From Owenia fusiformis (taxonomy: Eukaryota; Annelida; Polychaeta; Sabellida; Oweniidae): a stretch of 64,000 bases of DNA. Both the position numbers and the translations under genes were made by a program. Shown in pieces: positions 1 to 10,974 of this stretch. The notes under the pieces are model-generated. The model saw only the letters and a program-made list of their open reading frames with translations. It was not told where the DNA came from and made no database searches. The DNA is taken from assembly GCA_903813345.2 (NCBI GenBank), contig CAIIXF020000003.1, positions 13,716,931 through 13,780,930 on the forward strand, written 5' to 3'. The number at the start of each line of letters is the position of its first letter. Position 1 is the stretch's first letter.

Positions 1-2976
1 CACACTGGAGAACAATCACTGACTGCGATTTGTATGATTGAACATTATACACTTATCATTAATTCGTAAAGAATAGTTTTAAAATAAACAGCTTGTTTTA
101 TGTTATGATTGGAGTGATGTATGCATAGACAGAAGAATGACACTGGTTTTGAAATATCTTAATTATCCCATTGAATGAATGAATGAAGCCATCCGTCCCT
201 CTGTCCATTCTTAACTCATACTTGTGGACTGATTTGATTTAAAGGAGAAGTCTCGGTGTAGGACGTGTACACACTAATGAGAACGAATTTTACTCATTTC
301 TATTTAGGATTCGTTCATATACTAGCGGGGCTTTAGAGCATTTACAAACGCACGAAATGTATTGTTTTAAGGCAACTTTTATGACATATAATGTATTTAA
401 AGCTGATTAATTTTAGATTATATTCGGTTCAATTTTACAAATAATGAATAGTATTACAGTATATCGAAAAATATACAATAATTTACATTAACTTGCGCAG
501 ACTGCAAACAATGTACATGGTTGGCGCGTTCTTGATAATAAGAATTAAAGGTTGAACTTAAAAATCAAACATTTTCTTTTTTAAACATAATAAATCTTTA
601 AATCAAGAAAATAAAAATAAGATTGATGATTGAACTTTTCATAGTCAACTGCGACTGTGTCGACGCATGTTTATTTACTTAGCTAATTAGATATGTAAAA
701 TTGTTAATGGCCGCAACGGATAATACGTAAGCTGCTGTTCGGATAAGACATTTCTATATGATTAATAACAAATCCCGGACAGAATGTTATTCAACAGTAC
801 TTGATCTTATCAGTTATTATTCAATTTGGATAATAAATCTATTATCTAGTCGTATTGATGTTTATTATATAGTGTTTCTCGTTGTGGATTGCACTGATAA
901 ATCTTAATTTCAATCAACCATTATCCCGATTTTAAATTTAGATTTTTGTTACCTTTTCACTAGCGCCCTCTGTATGTTCATTAGACTTCGCGCATGCTCA
1001 GGAGAAAAATCAACCAATCGCGTTTATGAATCAATTTTTCGCATGCGTCTTACAAGGGTAAAGCAATTCGTATTAAAAAACGAACCAATTTGAGATAACC
1101 CGATATCAAAATATCTATTTTTCTAGGAAAAAACCTGGAAACTCACTTCAAAAAATAAAAAGCGGACTGACGGCGTATTTTCTATGCTGGGATCTAAGAT
1201 TTTTAGTATAGATGAAGTCTTCTTGGATCTTTCGAATGAGGTAAGTCTCTAGTTCGAATTAAAGACAATCGTATCAACTTGATCAAAAGTTGAGTTTTGA
1301 CGAATAATTTTAATATGCGCAGAAGTCCCATTTTCGTAGTACCATATTGAGTGATCACTTTCACAGTTGTCATCTTTTTGCAATGATAACATGTCATTAA
1401 TTCTTAAAACGCGTTTATTTGGCTTATCCGAAGCAAAATTTCAAGTCAAGTGGCGTATTAATTTTGGCTTCATTTTTGTGAATTTCAATTTCTGTCAGTA
1501 GAGAGAGGGGCAGTGTCGTGATCGATGTTTGGCTCCTAATGAGTCTAGTGTCAAAATAATGTAGCTTAGACATTGCTTTTGAACCTCAGATAGGCCAGTG
1601 GGGCCACATAAACCCATACCTCGAGATAAAAAGGCAGGCGTTTAGCCTTTTGCCCGTTGACTAGTATGGTGACGTGAATTAGGGTCGTTTTGCTTTTATT
1701 TCAATAGAGAAAATTTCAAGATAATTAGGGAAGTCATGGCTTTTCAGTCGGTATGCATTAACATGTTGTCCTTATAACATTCACTCTTAAAGGGTGACGC
1801 ATATCGTTTAGCAAATCGAACGCTCGTTTCTGGTGTTGCTCACCGTTTAGTATAAAAGGCCCGATCCCGGAATAATACTCAAGGGTTCACAGGTTCGAGG
1901 TCGTTGTGTCAACACCTCTAACTGTTATATAGCATAAGTATATTATAGATCGTCACACATTTATAAAAGGGTGATTTTTATTTTGACAAATCAATTCCAC
2001 ATTTATAGGTGAAGTTTCAGGATCTTCTATTTGTGTATAATAAGGAAAAATTGGCATCTAAATTTCCCCATAACTTAATAGCACACAGCTTGGCATATGA
2101 AATATCCTACAAATGAAACAAAGCAAAACAAACCGGTTTCTAATACAAGAATTTATATTGGCTGTTGTACATGTATTATTTGAACGCAATCACTCTTTGG
2201 ATAACGTTTTCAAAATCATTATAAACGGATTACTTTATCTCAAAGACAATTTCAATAAACTGGATTTTACAGAACTCCCCTTATTTCTTAAAAATGGACT
2301 GATCCAGTTGATTCGCCTGGAGCCGCCATATTGTTTTTATACGGGATGCTAATCGGAACCCTTTAACATTTTTCGAAATCTTCTTTATAAAAAAGGTCTT
2401 CGTATATTTGGGTCGCTACTTCCCAGATCATTTTCTTTATGCTTTTCAGGTAAGGTCGTCCCTGGACAACTTATTATATTTTCTAATAATGTTAGTCAAT
2501 GGGAATTGTCCTAACGGATATCTGGGATTTTAAAGCGATTCAAAGTTATGCAAATTATTCAAAATAAGTTTCGTGCAATTATAATTAAAGATCATTAATA
2601 TGCATATTGCCGTTCATTGTTTCGTAACCCGATCAGAGGATTGACTGCAATTATTTAGCCATTGGCATGTTTTCGCTCATTTCAATGGGGAAATCCTCTC
2701 GTAGCTTATTCACAAAAATAAATTTTGCATCATCGGATATAGCTTTGTGAACATAGGTAAGTTCTTAATTGCATTACTGTTTTTCCTGGCTATACGGGAT
2801 AAACCAAACAGGTCCCCAAGTGATCTAAATACTAATAATGTAACAATATAATTTTGTGGTGCTTTATCGACACAGCATATGCCATGTATCTTTGCCGATA
2901 AGGGTGTTCTTAAGGGTACATGAACAGTTCAGAAAATGACGCATATTATGGAAAGGTATGTCAAAATAACTCGGTA
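1..2976. other. Gene-free stretch
   Basis: No supported gene. The longest open frame (79 codons, 2113-2352 +) has no recognisable domain, signal peptide or splice context. At about 965-1050 there is a small patch richer in CG with two GCATGC cores, which could be part of a promoter or a repeat, but no downstream gene supports this. A stretch at 1832-1915 has short complementary ends and a B-box-like motif. It resembles a tRNA-derived SINE fragment, but weakly. Confidence 0.5.
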
Positions 2977-3155
2977 TCCGCGCATGAATCTAACGCCTGG
3001 CGGCTACCCGATTTACCTACTATTTTATAGGCAACTCATTTAAATATGAATAGTACCTGTCACTATTCCATTCATCTTTAAATGAGTTGGTCATAAAATA
3101 GTAGGTTAATCGGGTAGCTGCTAGCCGTTAGTTGCATTCGCGAATAGAAGCTAAG
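2977..3155. repeat. Short inverted-repeat element (MITE), family M1 copy 1
   Basis: The two halves are inverted copies: the left arm around GGCTACCCGATTTACC and the AACTCATTTAAA block recur as reverse complement at about 3084-3125. The right end carries GCATTCGCGAAT followed by AGAAGCTAAG. Related copies lie at 33110-33295 and 17567-17909. There is no coding capacity, so this would be a non-autonomous DNA element; the superfamily is not determined. Confidence 0.7.
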
Positions 3156-3364
3156 ATTAATAAAACAGGCTAGTCAGCATTCTTTCGAAGCACTCTTGGC
3201 GTCCATGGTTAAAATCCAGAATTTACACAATGTTCTCCTGATTTCTTATTGTACATAGTTTGCATCGTGAAATAGAAAAATAAAAAATAACAATCGTAAT
3301 ATTTTCAGTGTTAATGTCATGCCACACACAGATCGAATATATTATAGTCGATGTGTCATTTTCT

Positions 3365-4723
3365 GAACCTTTGAATTTGTGAAAACACGATGTTTTATTG
3401 TGGAATCACTATCATAAGGGTTTTATGAAGTGATTTAGCTGGGTTGGACAAATGGCAACCTTGGGGGAAAAATTATATATGCAATCTAAAAGCAATTTTT
3501 TGAAAGCCTTTGACTCAATTGACTATAATATTTTGTTTAATAATAAACTTACAAACTATGAAATCAACTGTGGAATAGTGGTAACATGGTTTAATAGCTA
3601 AGACAGTAAGATCACCAACAAAGTGTCTCATTGGCAACCATACTTCATTATTAACTCATGGTGTGATTCGGGGATTTATTTCATGTTATATTATTTTTCT
3701 ATACATTAAACTCCTACATAAATCAAGTAATTTATTGATTTATTTGTCACTATTGGTGATCTAATTTCATCATAAAAACGTTGATATATCTAAATATGCA
3801 TACCATAAAATATGTACACTATGTGATAAGTTATTTTTGTATATTGGGTCCCAGGGCTATCATTTTTCCTTTCTAAGATATGTAAGAAATTCAATAATTG
3901 GCAACCCAATTAAACTACTAAGAATTTAGGCCTAAAGGTAGCCACCAATTAGTTGTGTTTGTACTGCAAGTTTGCTTATTAAAATATTTTGAATAAATGC
4001 GAAATACCAATAATAAATATGCTTATTTGCATACATGGACAATATCTAATAAGTAATCATTGTATCTTTTAACATTACCGTATATCTGACTAACCCTGAA
4101 AACATTTTGGCTAATTTGCATATAATGTAGTACATTAAAATATAACAAATTATTCTTGTATCTTTTTCATTATCTTATTCATTGAGCCTGACAATGCACC
4201 TAGGGGCAGAACAATTGTGATGCTATCATTATTACTTTACTTAAGATTACTTAAGATATTTCAATAATGGCTGCCCTCATTTGCATATATAATTTCCCCC
4301 CTAAATTAGTTATTTTTGGCAACCAAATTAAATCAATAAAAACCTTAATTTGGTAAATTAGTCAGTAATATTCATTGAAATCAAGCTTATAAGCTTGATA
4401 TCTGAATAAATGCGATATTTCAATCATAAGATATACTAAGTTGCAATTATATGCACTCTATCTAATAAGTTATTCTTGTATATTTTAACAATATCTTATC
4501 CAGTCACCCTCAAAACACGAGTTTAGACAAACTAATTATGCTGCTATCATTTCTACATTTTAAGATGTAGAAAACAATCAATATTTCAATGATGACCTCG
4601 CTAATTAGCCTATATTATTTTTTCCCCAAACTAACGTTTTGTCCAACCCAGCTAAATCTCTCAAGGAAACCCTTATCGTCATAAATCAACAAAAAACATC
4701 GTGTTTTAACCATTCATAGGTTC
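3365..4723. repeat. 1.36 kb element with ~90-115 bp terminal inverted repeats
   Basis: The left arm (3365 to about 3475) and the right arm (about 4610-4723) are inverted copies. Shared blocks include AAAACACGATGTTTT, ATAAGGGTTT and TTTAGCTGGGTTGGACAAA. The interior holds at least three imperfect direct repeats of about 230-330 bp, at about 3820, 4040 and 4450, with recurring CTAATAAGT, TTGGCAACC and ATTTCAAT motifs, plus a reverse transcriptase fragment at 3496-3740. No transposase is visible. It looks like a non-autonomous fold-back type element; its class is unknown. Its right end lies 31 bp from the TATA box of the next gene. Confidence 0.7.
3496..3740 (+). mobile_element. LINE reverse transcriptase fragment (decayed)
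   Basis: The translation reads FLKAFDSIDYNILFNNKL, followed by a tryptophan-phenylalanine segment. In a shifted frame from about 3660 it reads GVIRGFISCYIIFLYI. These match in order two conserved reverse transcriptase blocks of non-LTR retrotransposons: the KAFDxVDHxILLxKL block and the GVPQGSILGPLLFLIYIND block. Stops and at least one frameshift interrupt it, and the catalytic YADD block cannot be recognised downstream. It is therefore an old, non-functional piece, now inside the 3365-4723 inverted-repeat element. Confidence 0.6.
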
Positions 4724-4754
4724 CCTATAGGATGCATAGGAGTGACAAGTGGAC

Positions 4755-4762
4755 TATATAAG
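4755..4762 (+). promoter_or_regulatory. TATA box of the histidine-rich gene
   Basis: The sequence GGACTATATAAGCACTTG contains a consensus TATATAAG. Transcription would start near 4785, giving a leader of about 320 nt before the chosen ATG at 5108. A strong acceptor-like TTGCATTTCAG ends at 5095, so the leader may itself contain an intron; one possible donor is the GTATAA near 4914. The leader intron is an inference. Confidence 0.6.
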
Positions 4763-5107
4763 CACTTGTGCCAAAAGGAAAGGACCAAAAGTTGTAATGG
4801 AACTTAGCAAGAAAAGCAAACTCTAAGTGCATATCAGTCAAGAAAAACAAACCCCATATAGCCCAGAACCATGAAGATAGAGCACTCCAGAAATTAAATT
4901 AGTATAAGTATAGGTATAATGTATACGTTATATGACACAATTGGGGGCCTTGTACTTTGTGTCAACGTGTACATAATGTCATCTTTAGCTTCCCTTTGTA
5001 CGTGTTTCAATAATCAATATAAAAATATCAAGTTTCCGAATGTCCAATCTTTAATTGACTCTGATTGTCCTTCAGTAATGTCATTTGCATTTCAGCTACT
5101 ATCAGCT

Positions 5108-7054
5108 ATGTCGGCGTTTACAATGACGTGTGTCGCATTATGCGTATTTTCATCACTGGTCCTCGGTGCTCAAAGTGACCGTAAGTCGAGAAAAAACAGT
5201 TATTGAATCTTGAGACAACCCGTCACATTAATTTTTTCTCTGAAATAAAAGGTAAATAAAACAAAAAATGATCTTGAGAACAAAAATGATATGAATAACA
5301 CGTTGATGAATCCAATTCATTCCGATCCTTGCTATTGACTTCAATTTGTGAAGAATGATAAAAAAGATGTCGCTATAATCATTGGAACCACGTTTTACTG
5401 TCTGGTAATATGTCTTACTAGAATAAGGTGTGTTTTATCATCACTAGGTGCACACGGCGCTTTGGCTCATCGTGGTCATCGAGGACATGACCACCACGGA
5501 CATCGTCACCACGGACACCACAGAGAACATGGTCATTTAGGACACCACAGACACGAGTCTCACGACCATGGCGTTCACAGACATCATGGATCTCATAGAC
5601 ACGGTCTTCACAGGCACGTCGCTCACAGACATGGTGTGCATGGACATGGTGCTCACGGGCATAATATTTACGGCGATGGTGCTCACGGACATAATATTCA
5701 CGGCCATGGTGCTAACGGACATAGTGTTCACGAGCATGGTGCTCACGTAAACGGCGCTCGTGTTCATGGTGCTCACGGACACAGAATCCACGGTCATGCT
5801 GCTCACGGACATAATATTCACGGACATAGTGCTCACAGACATAATGTTTATGGGCATGGTGCTCAAGCACACGGCGCTCATGGACACGATGCTCATGGAC
5901 ATGGCGTTCACGGACATGGTGCTCACGTTAATGAACATCATCATGGACACCACGAGATCTCCCACATTGATTTCGGAGACGGTCACCCACATGTCAACCA
6001 TGGCCCGAATGGGGCTGTCATCAAATCTCCAGAAGGACTTATACTTGGAGATAATGGTGGTTATGTCGATGCCCAAACTGGTACAGTTGTAGGACCTGAT
6101 GGTTCCATCCAATACGCTCATCATTATAGGCCTCATCGACATGATCATGATGCCCATCTCGAACACGAACACCATACTCATCGACATGGCCATGGACATG
6201 ATGCTCACGGTCATGGTGCCCATATTCAGGGCCATCATGGGCACCAAGCCAATGGGCACGGTCATCATGGTCACGGACACGATGTTGACCATCACGACAT
6301 TCATGGGCATACCAATCATGCACAAGGCCATCACAGACACAGCACTCACGTCCACAGCGTCCATGGGCATGACATTCATGGTCATGGAGCCCAAGGACAC
6401 GGCCTTCACGGACACGGCGCCAATGGACACGTCGCTCATGGGCACGACCTCCTTGGACATGGCGCTCAAGGACACGGCGTCCATGAACACGCTGCTCACA
6501 GACACGGAGCCCATGGACATGGCGCTCATGAACATGGCGGTCACGGACACGGCGTTCATGAATATGGCGCTCATGGACACGGCGCCGACGGCGTTCACGG
6601 ACACAGCGCTCAGAGACACGGACACGGGGCGCATGGACACGGTGCTCACGAACACGGCCATCACGAACACGGCGCTCACGGACACGGCGCTCATGGACAT
6701 GGTGCTCACGAACACGGCCATCACGAACACGGCGCTCACGGACACGGCGCTCATGGACATGGCGCTCACGGACACGGCCTCCAAGTGTACGGCGCTCACC
6801 GACACGGCTCTCATGGACACGATGCTCATGGACATGGAACTCATGGACACCGTTCACACGGACACGGGGCTCATGGACATGGTACTCATGGACACGGAGC
6901 TCACGGACACGGCCCTCACGGACATGCTACTCACGGACATGGGACTCACGGACACGGTGCCCATGGACATGGCGCTAACGGACACGGTGCCCATGGACAT
7001 AACGCTCACGAACACGGCCATTTTGCTATTGCTAGTCATCATGGTCGATATTAA
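5108..7054 (+). CDS. Secreted histidine-rich repeat protein
   Basis: Two-exon model: 5108-5180 and 5448-7054, 559 residues. The donor at 5181 is GTAAGT and the acceptor TCACTAG ends at 5447. The intron is phase 1 and the frames join exactly. Exon 1 encodes a signal peptide (MSAFTMTCVALCVFSSLVLG, then AQS); a second in-frame ATG at 5123 has an A at -3 and also gives a usable signal. The mature chain starts with a His/Arg/Gly segment, then repeats pentapeptides of the form HGAHG. A non-repeat island of about 60 residues (coded at about 5960-6120) is rich in Gly and Asp. A longer block of HGAHG repeats follows to the C-terminus. There is no transmembrane segment or cysteine in the repeats. Dense histidine suggests binding of zinc, nickel, copper or protons. 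Histidine-rich extracellular proteins of this kind occur in mollusc byssus, shell and haemolymph, but I cannot assign this one to a named family. Polyadenylation signal at 7382. Confidence 0.85.
5560..7020 (+). repeat. 15-bp coding repeat array (pentapeptide HGAHG)
   Basis: Two arrays, about 5560-5935 and 6170-7020, are built from a 15-nt unit encoding H-G-x-H-G, where x is mostly A and sometimes V, T, S, N or L. Codon choice varies within the 5' array but is more uniform in the 3' array, suggesting more recent expansion there. A perfect 60-bp tandem duplication is visible: 6641-6700 equals 6701-6760. The low-complexity code also leaves long open frames on other frames and on the opposite strand; these are by-products and not genes. 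Confidence 0.9.
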
Positions 7055-7381
7055 CACAAGTTTGTGATCTTGAAAATCTATCGTACGACATTGAAAAAGT
7101 ATCGTGCGAGAGATTTGTTGGTGCAATCTCATTAACAAACACATTTTTGTTAAATCAAAAAACAGAAAATATAATATTGCTACAGGGCAATTTTAGCTCG
7201 AAAGTAATATATTTTTTTTAATATTTACAAAATATCAGATTATTTATTGTATTGTGTATGCTACATAGTATGTTTAGAATGGTATATTGTATCAGAGATA
7301 TTTATAATAGTGTACTATTTTCATATCCGTATAATAAGCAAGACAGTATGATTCACGATGTCAATAATAAACATGAGAAGA

Positions 7382-7387
7382 AATAAA
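7382..7387 (+). terminator. Polyadenylation signal of the histidine-rich gene
   Basis: AATAAA lies 328 bp downstream of the stop codon, in an AT-rich 3' untranslated region. A nearby AATAATAAAC about 20 bp upstream is an alternative. Confidence 0.5.
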
Positions 7388-8470
7388 GCTAGTTATGTCT
7401 TCCTACATCGTAATTGCTCAACGATCATTACGTTAGTTTATGAAATAAATTGTCTCATTAATCTATAATCCGATTTTGATGTTCAACTATATTAAAAACT
7501 GACTGGAGTATAATCTAATATCTGTCAGTCCCTGTGTTACGTCATATTTATTTACTCATGCTTTGAAAATATTTTTTAAATTAAAATGACGGTCACCCTA
7601 AAATAAGCATCTATAAAGTGTAATTAAACCAAGAGTCTAACTCCACATATACAGATTCTGTTTCAAGTTATTACAGTTTCCTTGGTATTTCAATTGTAAA
7701 GTTGGAGATCTATCGATCTGACAGTCAACAGGAAGTCACTAAAAACAAGAATCTTTAAGTAGAACATTGACATAGCTTAGATGACGAAATCTGCCAATAC
7801 TGAAAAGTCTACAATTATGTGAGATTGATTACATATAGGGAGTAAACATTACCTACAAAATGTCTCACACCTTATGTATGTGAAAGCGATTTTTGGAAAT
7901 TTCTCTAGAGAATTTTGGTTCTGATCTCGATGTCATGTTAATTGTTGGGTAACATATATAATACCATCCGAGTTTCTCAGTGTTTATTGTTCTTCTCAGC
8001 TGGTTTCCTAGCAGCGCAAATTCATTACATTTCCGTACGTGTAAAATTATGCTCAATACTGGCTAATTAGGGCAACACAAAAGGGCAAACAGTTTACCCG
8101 GGGCAGTAAATTCTGGTACCGACTGGTATTCATAATTTTTATTCCAAAGAAATAACGTTTTACTTGGAACGTATTTCTGCCACTACTATATTAAAGGATT
8201 GGTATCGATATGGAGAACTGAATTCAACAATGTTTTCTCTTTAACCAATTATTGAAAACACGGTCCTTTATGTAATGTTGACTGATTGACAAAAATTTAA
8301 TTCGAAAATTATTTATTTATATTTTATATAGCTGTTTTTGTTAACATTTTTAGTTTTTTAGTGCAATTGTTTTTTGTTTCTTTTTACCATTTCTTGAGAA
8401 TGAAATAAAATATCTTTCCGAAGCTTGTTTGAACAAAATAACACAACATTTTCTTAGACTTCCCAATATT
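7388..8470. other. Intergenic, nothing recognised
   Basis: AT-rich sequence with only short open frames on either strand. I see no domain, splice structure or clear repeat. Confidence 0.5.
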
Positions 8471-8614
8471 ATAGTTGTACAAAGGAAATTTTGGTTGATT
8501 TAACAAAAAGTATTAAAACAAAAAAAAAACAAAAATAGATAAAAACTAAAATAAACCTTTAATTTCATTAACAAGATATTTTTTTAAATCAACCAAACTT
8601 TCCTTTGTATAATT
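8471..8614. repeat. Short hairpin MITE (144 bp)
   Basis: The arms at 8471-8502 and 8585-8614 are near-perfect inverted repeats; the shared core is ACAAAGGAAA then TTGGTTGATTTA. The loop is AT-rich with no coding capacity. Confidence 0.65.
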
Positions 8615-10325
8615 AATATATATAATATTGATAGATGTATATCTACAATATTGATAGATGTTTCAATTCATTCCGAACATATGATACCAAGAACAAAAGA
8701 AGTGTCCGATGTGTTTTCTAAAACAATATAGAGAAAAGTATATAAATATATCTATTTCAAATTATAATGTTACCGTTCAAAAGATGATCATTAAATTGAC
8801 AATGTGTTAAATTTTCAGAATTTGTTGATGACTGGGTTAAAAGAAACGTGTGTTAAAACAGTTCGCCATATCGATACCCATCCTTTCGTTGGCAATACTC
8901 TCTGTAATCCTCGTGAAATATTTAATAAATAGCTACCTTCATATCGTTCGTCTAAAATTACATTATATCTGTATGAAGAATTATGATATAAATGTTTTTT
9001 AATTGCAAGGATTTTTTCATATGATTGATTGATCAATTTGCAAACAATATAGTAATATTGCAAACACTGTTAATATCTTTCGTAAGTAAAACACGAAAAC
9101 AAAGGTGATTGATTCGTATCGGATGTTTATCTTTGTAAATAAAGTCATATATCAATCAATTTGTTTAACCATCAACAGCGCCCACATTTTATTCATTGGA
9201 ACCTCTTTAATCAACCGCCATCCATACGGAAAACATTCACTTCACGTACATCATGCGCATTACACGTGATTTGTTGAGAATTCATTAGACAACATTTTCA
9301 TTTCCTATTCACGAGTCAGAAGCAGAGGAGATTTCCCAATTTTGAGCGATATGCCGCTGTCACATTCGATGACCAATTTTATACTAGATATAGTAAAATG
9401 GATGAGGAGGGAAAACCCCATGATTCAATTGATGACATACGATTTCCTCCTTCGCGCACCTCCTTTCCAGGAAATACTTACCCTTTATCTTGGTTTTCAA
9501 AGTTTTCAAATTGACCTAGTTTTAAACCAATCAACGATCGACTCGCTAAACCAATCAGCGACGATGTCATCTCAATACAGATTTACATTATAAGCGTATG
9601 TCATCTTTGAACCCTGGGGTTTCTCCCCCTCTTGTAAAATAGAATCGTTTGTCGTTACAATTGATAAAGGAATGATCGCTGTTGTTTTCTGAATATTATT
9701 CTAAAGTTTTGATAGCGTAACTGAAATAGTACCGTACATAATAGGTAAATGCAGATTCAGATCTATGGGGGTGACACAATTACAAGCAACATGTACAATT
9801 GACCTACCAATCTGTTCCTTACAATCTAAAATACAATATCTCCAAAAAGATTCATGATACGAGGGTTGTCCCAGAAGTAATGCACTATATGCTCTAACTT
9901 TATCAATAATTGATATTTTCCCATGAATTTGAAATTTTGCTTTACGTACGCCCGATTCCAAGCAAGCATTAGCTCGTGATTGTGCGTTATCATATCCTGC
10001 AAATTGATTCGATAGCGCTAGTGTGCATATAGCTGATTAATTATTAATGAATGGGACATTTAATGGTCAGTAATTATTATGAGGGCTACTCACTTCTGGG
10101 CCCAAAAATAACATTACATTCATCTCTAGGTATTCCAACTTTTTTAGTTGAATAACGAACTAAGTCGCCAATAATGTCAAGGATTGAAGATCAGTGTCAA
10201 AGGTATATCAAAGGTGAATGTGACTTTCCAGGCTCACTCACGTTTACATAATATATGTTTATTATAAGCACTGGTCCTCACCTGGTTATAAAGACGTTAC
10301 GTCTTTTAAAGACGTTACTTCTTTA
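8615..10325. other. Intergenic, nothing recognised
   Basis: No supported gene. At 10284-10325 there is a local palindrome made of two TTATAAAG-type arms around repeated AAGACGTTAC, directly beside the next inverted-repeat element. The open frames at 8815-9063 (-), 9342-9593 (+) and 9701-9961 (-) show no recognisable features. Confidence 0.45.
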
Positions 10326-10954
10326 TAACAAAATGGATGAACTTCCGTAAAGTTTTGGTTCCTGAAGTGAGGGAATTCTCCCTCGATTATTGGAGCTGTT
10401 GGATATATTTGCTCTTGACAAGAAGAAGTGAGTCGCTCCCACAATTCTTTCATATTCTATCGTATTCGGAGGTTACCCATTACGTCATATCCCGCATCAT
10501 CTCCAATCAAATTGCAGGATGCGATCACGTGAACAACCATGAGCACGTGCTCTCTCAGTGCTGCGCATGCGCAAAAATAAATTTGAAATCGTGGGAATGG
10601 CGTTAACATCAGTTCAACATCATCATTTCAAACCTACGGTAATACTATTGAAGCTACTCGATCCATACTTGTAGAGAATACTCATAAAACTACAGCGAAC
10701 ATTTGGAAATCCATTTCAATGGCAAATGAGGCCTGTTAATAAAATTTGTTTTCGAACGTGCAATTACGAAAGGTCATTTTTGGGAAATCTCCCACTCTGC
10801 TCTTGACTGACTGCTTTTCAATTACCGGATTTAGTTACCATTGATATACGGGTAATATATTAGGATTCAAATCAACATCTATGTATTTGAAAATGATGAA
10901 AATTAAAAAAAAATCTTACAAATTTTCTCCAACGGAAGTTCATCCATTTTGTTA
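10326..10954. repeat. ~630 bp element bounded by 23-bp inverted repeats
   Basis: The end sequence TAACAAAATGGATGAACTTC at 10326 recurs as a perfect reverse complement ending at 10954 (23 bp in total). The interior lacks coding capacity; an 89-codon frame at 10337 starts inside the left repeat and is not supported. This is probably a MITE. No clear target-site duplication could be read. Confidence 0.55.
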
Positions 10955-10974
10955 TTGAGCCGTAGGGTATTTAG

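Noticed and set aside
1832-1915. tRNA-like sequence with GGTGTTG/CAACACC ends
   Set aside because: A B-box-like motif is present but the A box and cloverleaf arms do not form; at most a SINE remnant.
2113-2352. 79-codon + strand frame
   Set aside because: No signal, domain, promoter or splice context; length is expected by chance in AT-rich DNA of this size.
4919-5206. 95-codon frame ending in the signal-peptide region
   Set aside because: Its end is exon 1 of the histidine-rich gene read through the donor at 5181; the upstream part lies in the leader and is not supported as coding.
5537-6857. Long antisense and alternate-frame open frames over the histidine-rich gene
   Set aside because: They arise because the 15-nt repeat lacks stops in several frames. 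Their products are Met/Ser/Val- or Arg/His-rich repeats with no start context or splice support.
10337-10606. 89-codon frame
   Set aside because: Begins within a terminal inverted repeat and shows no domain.
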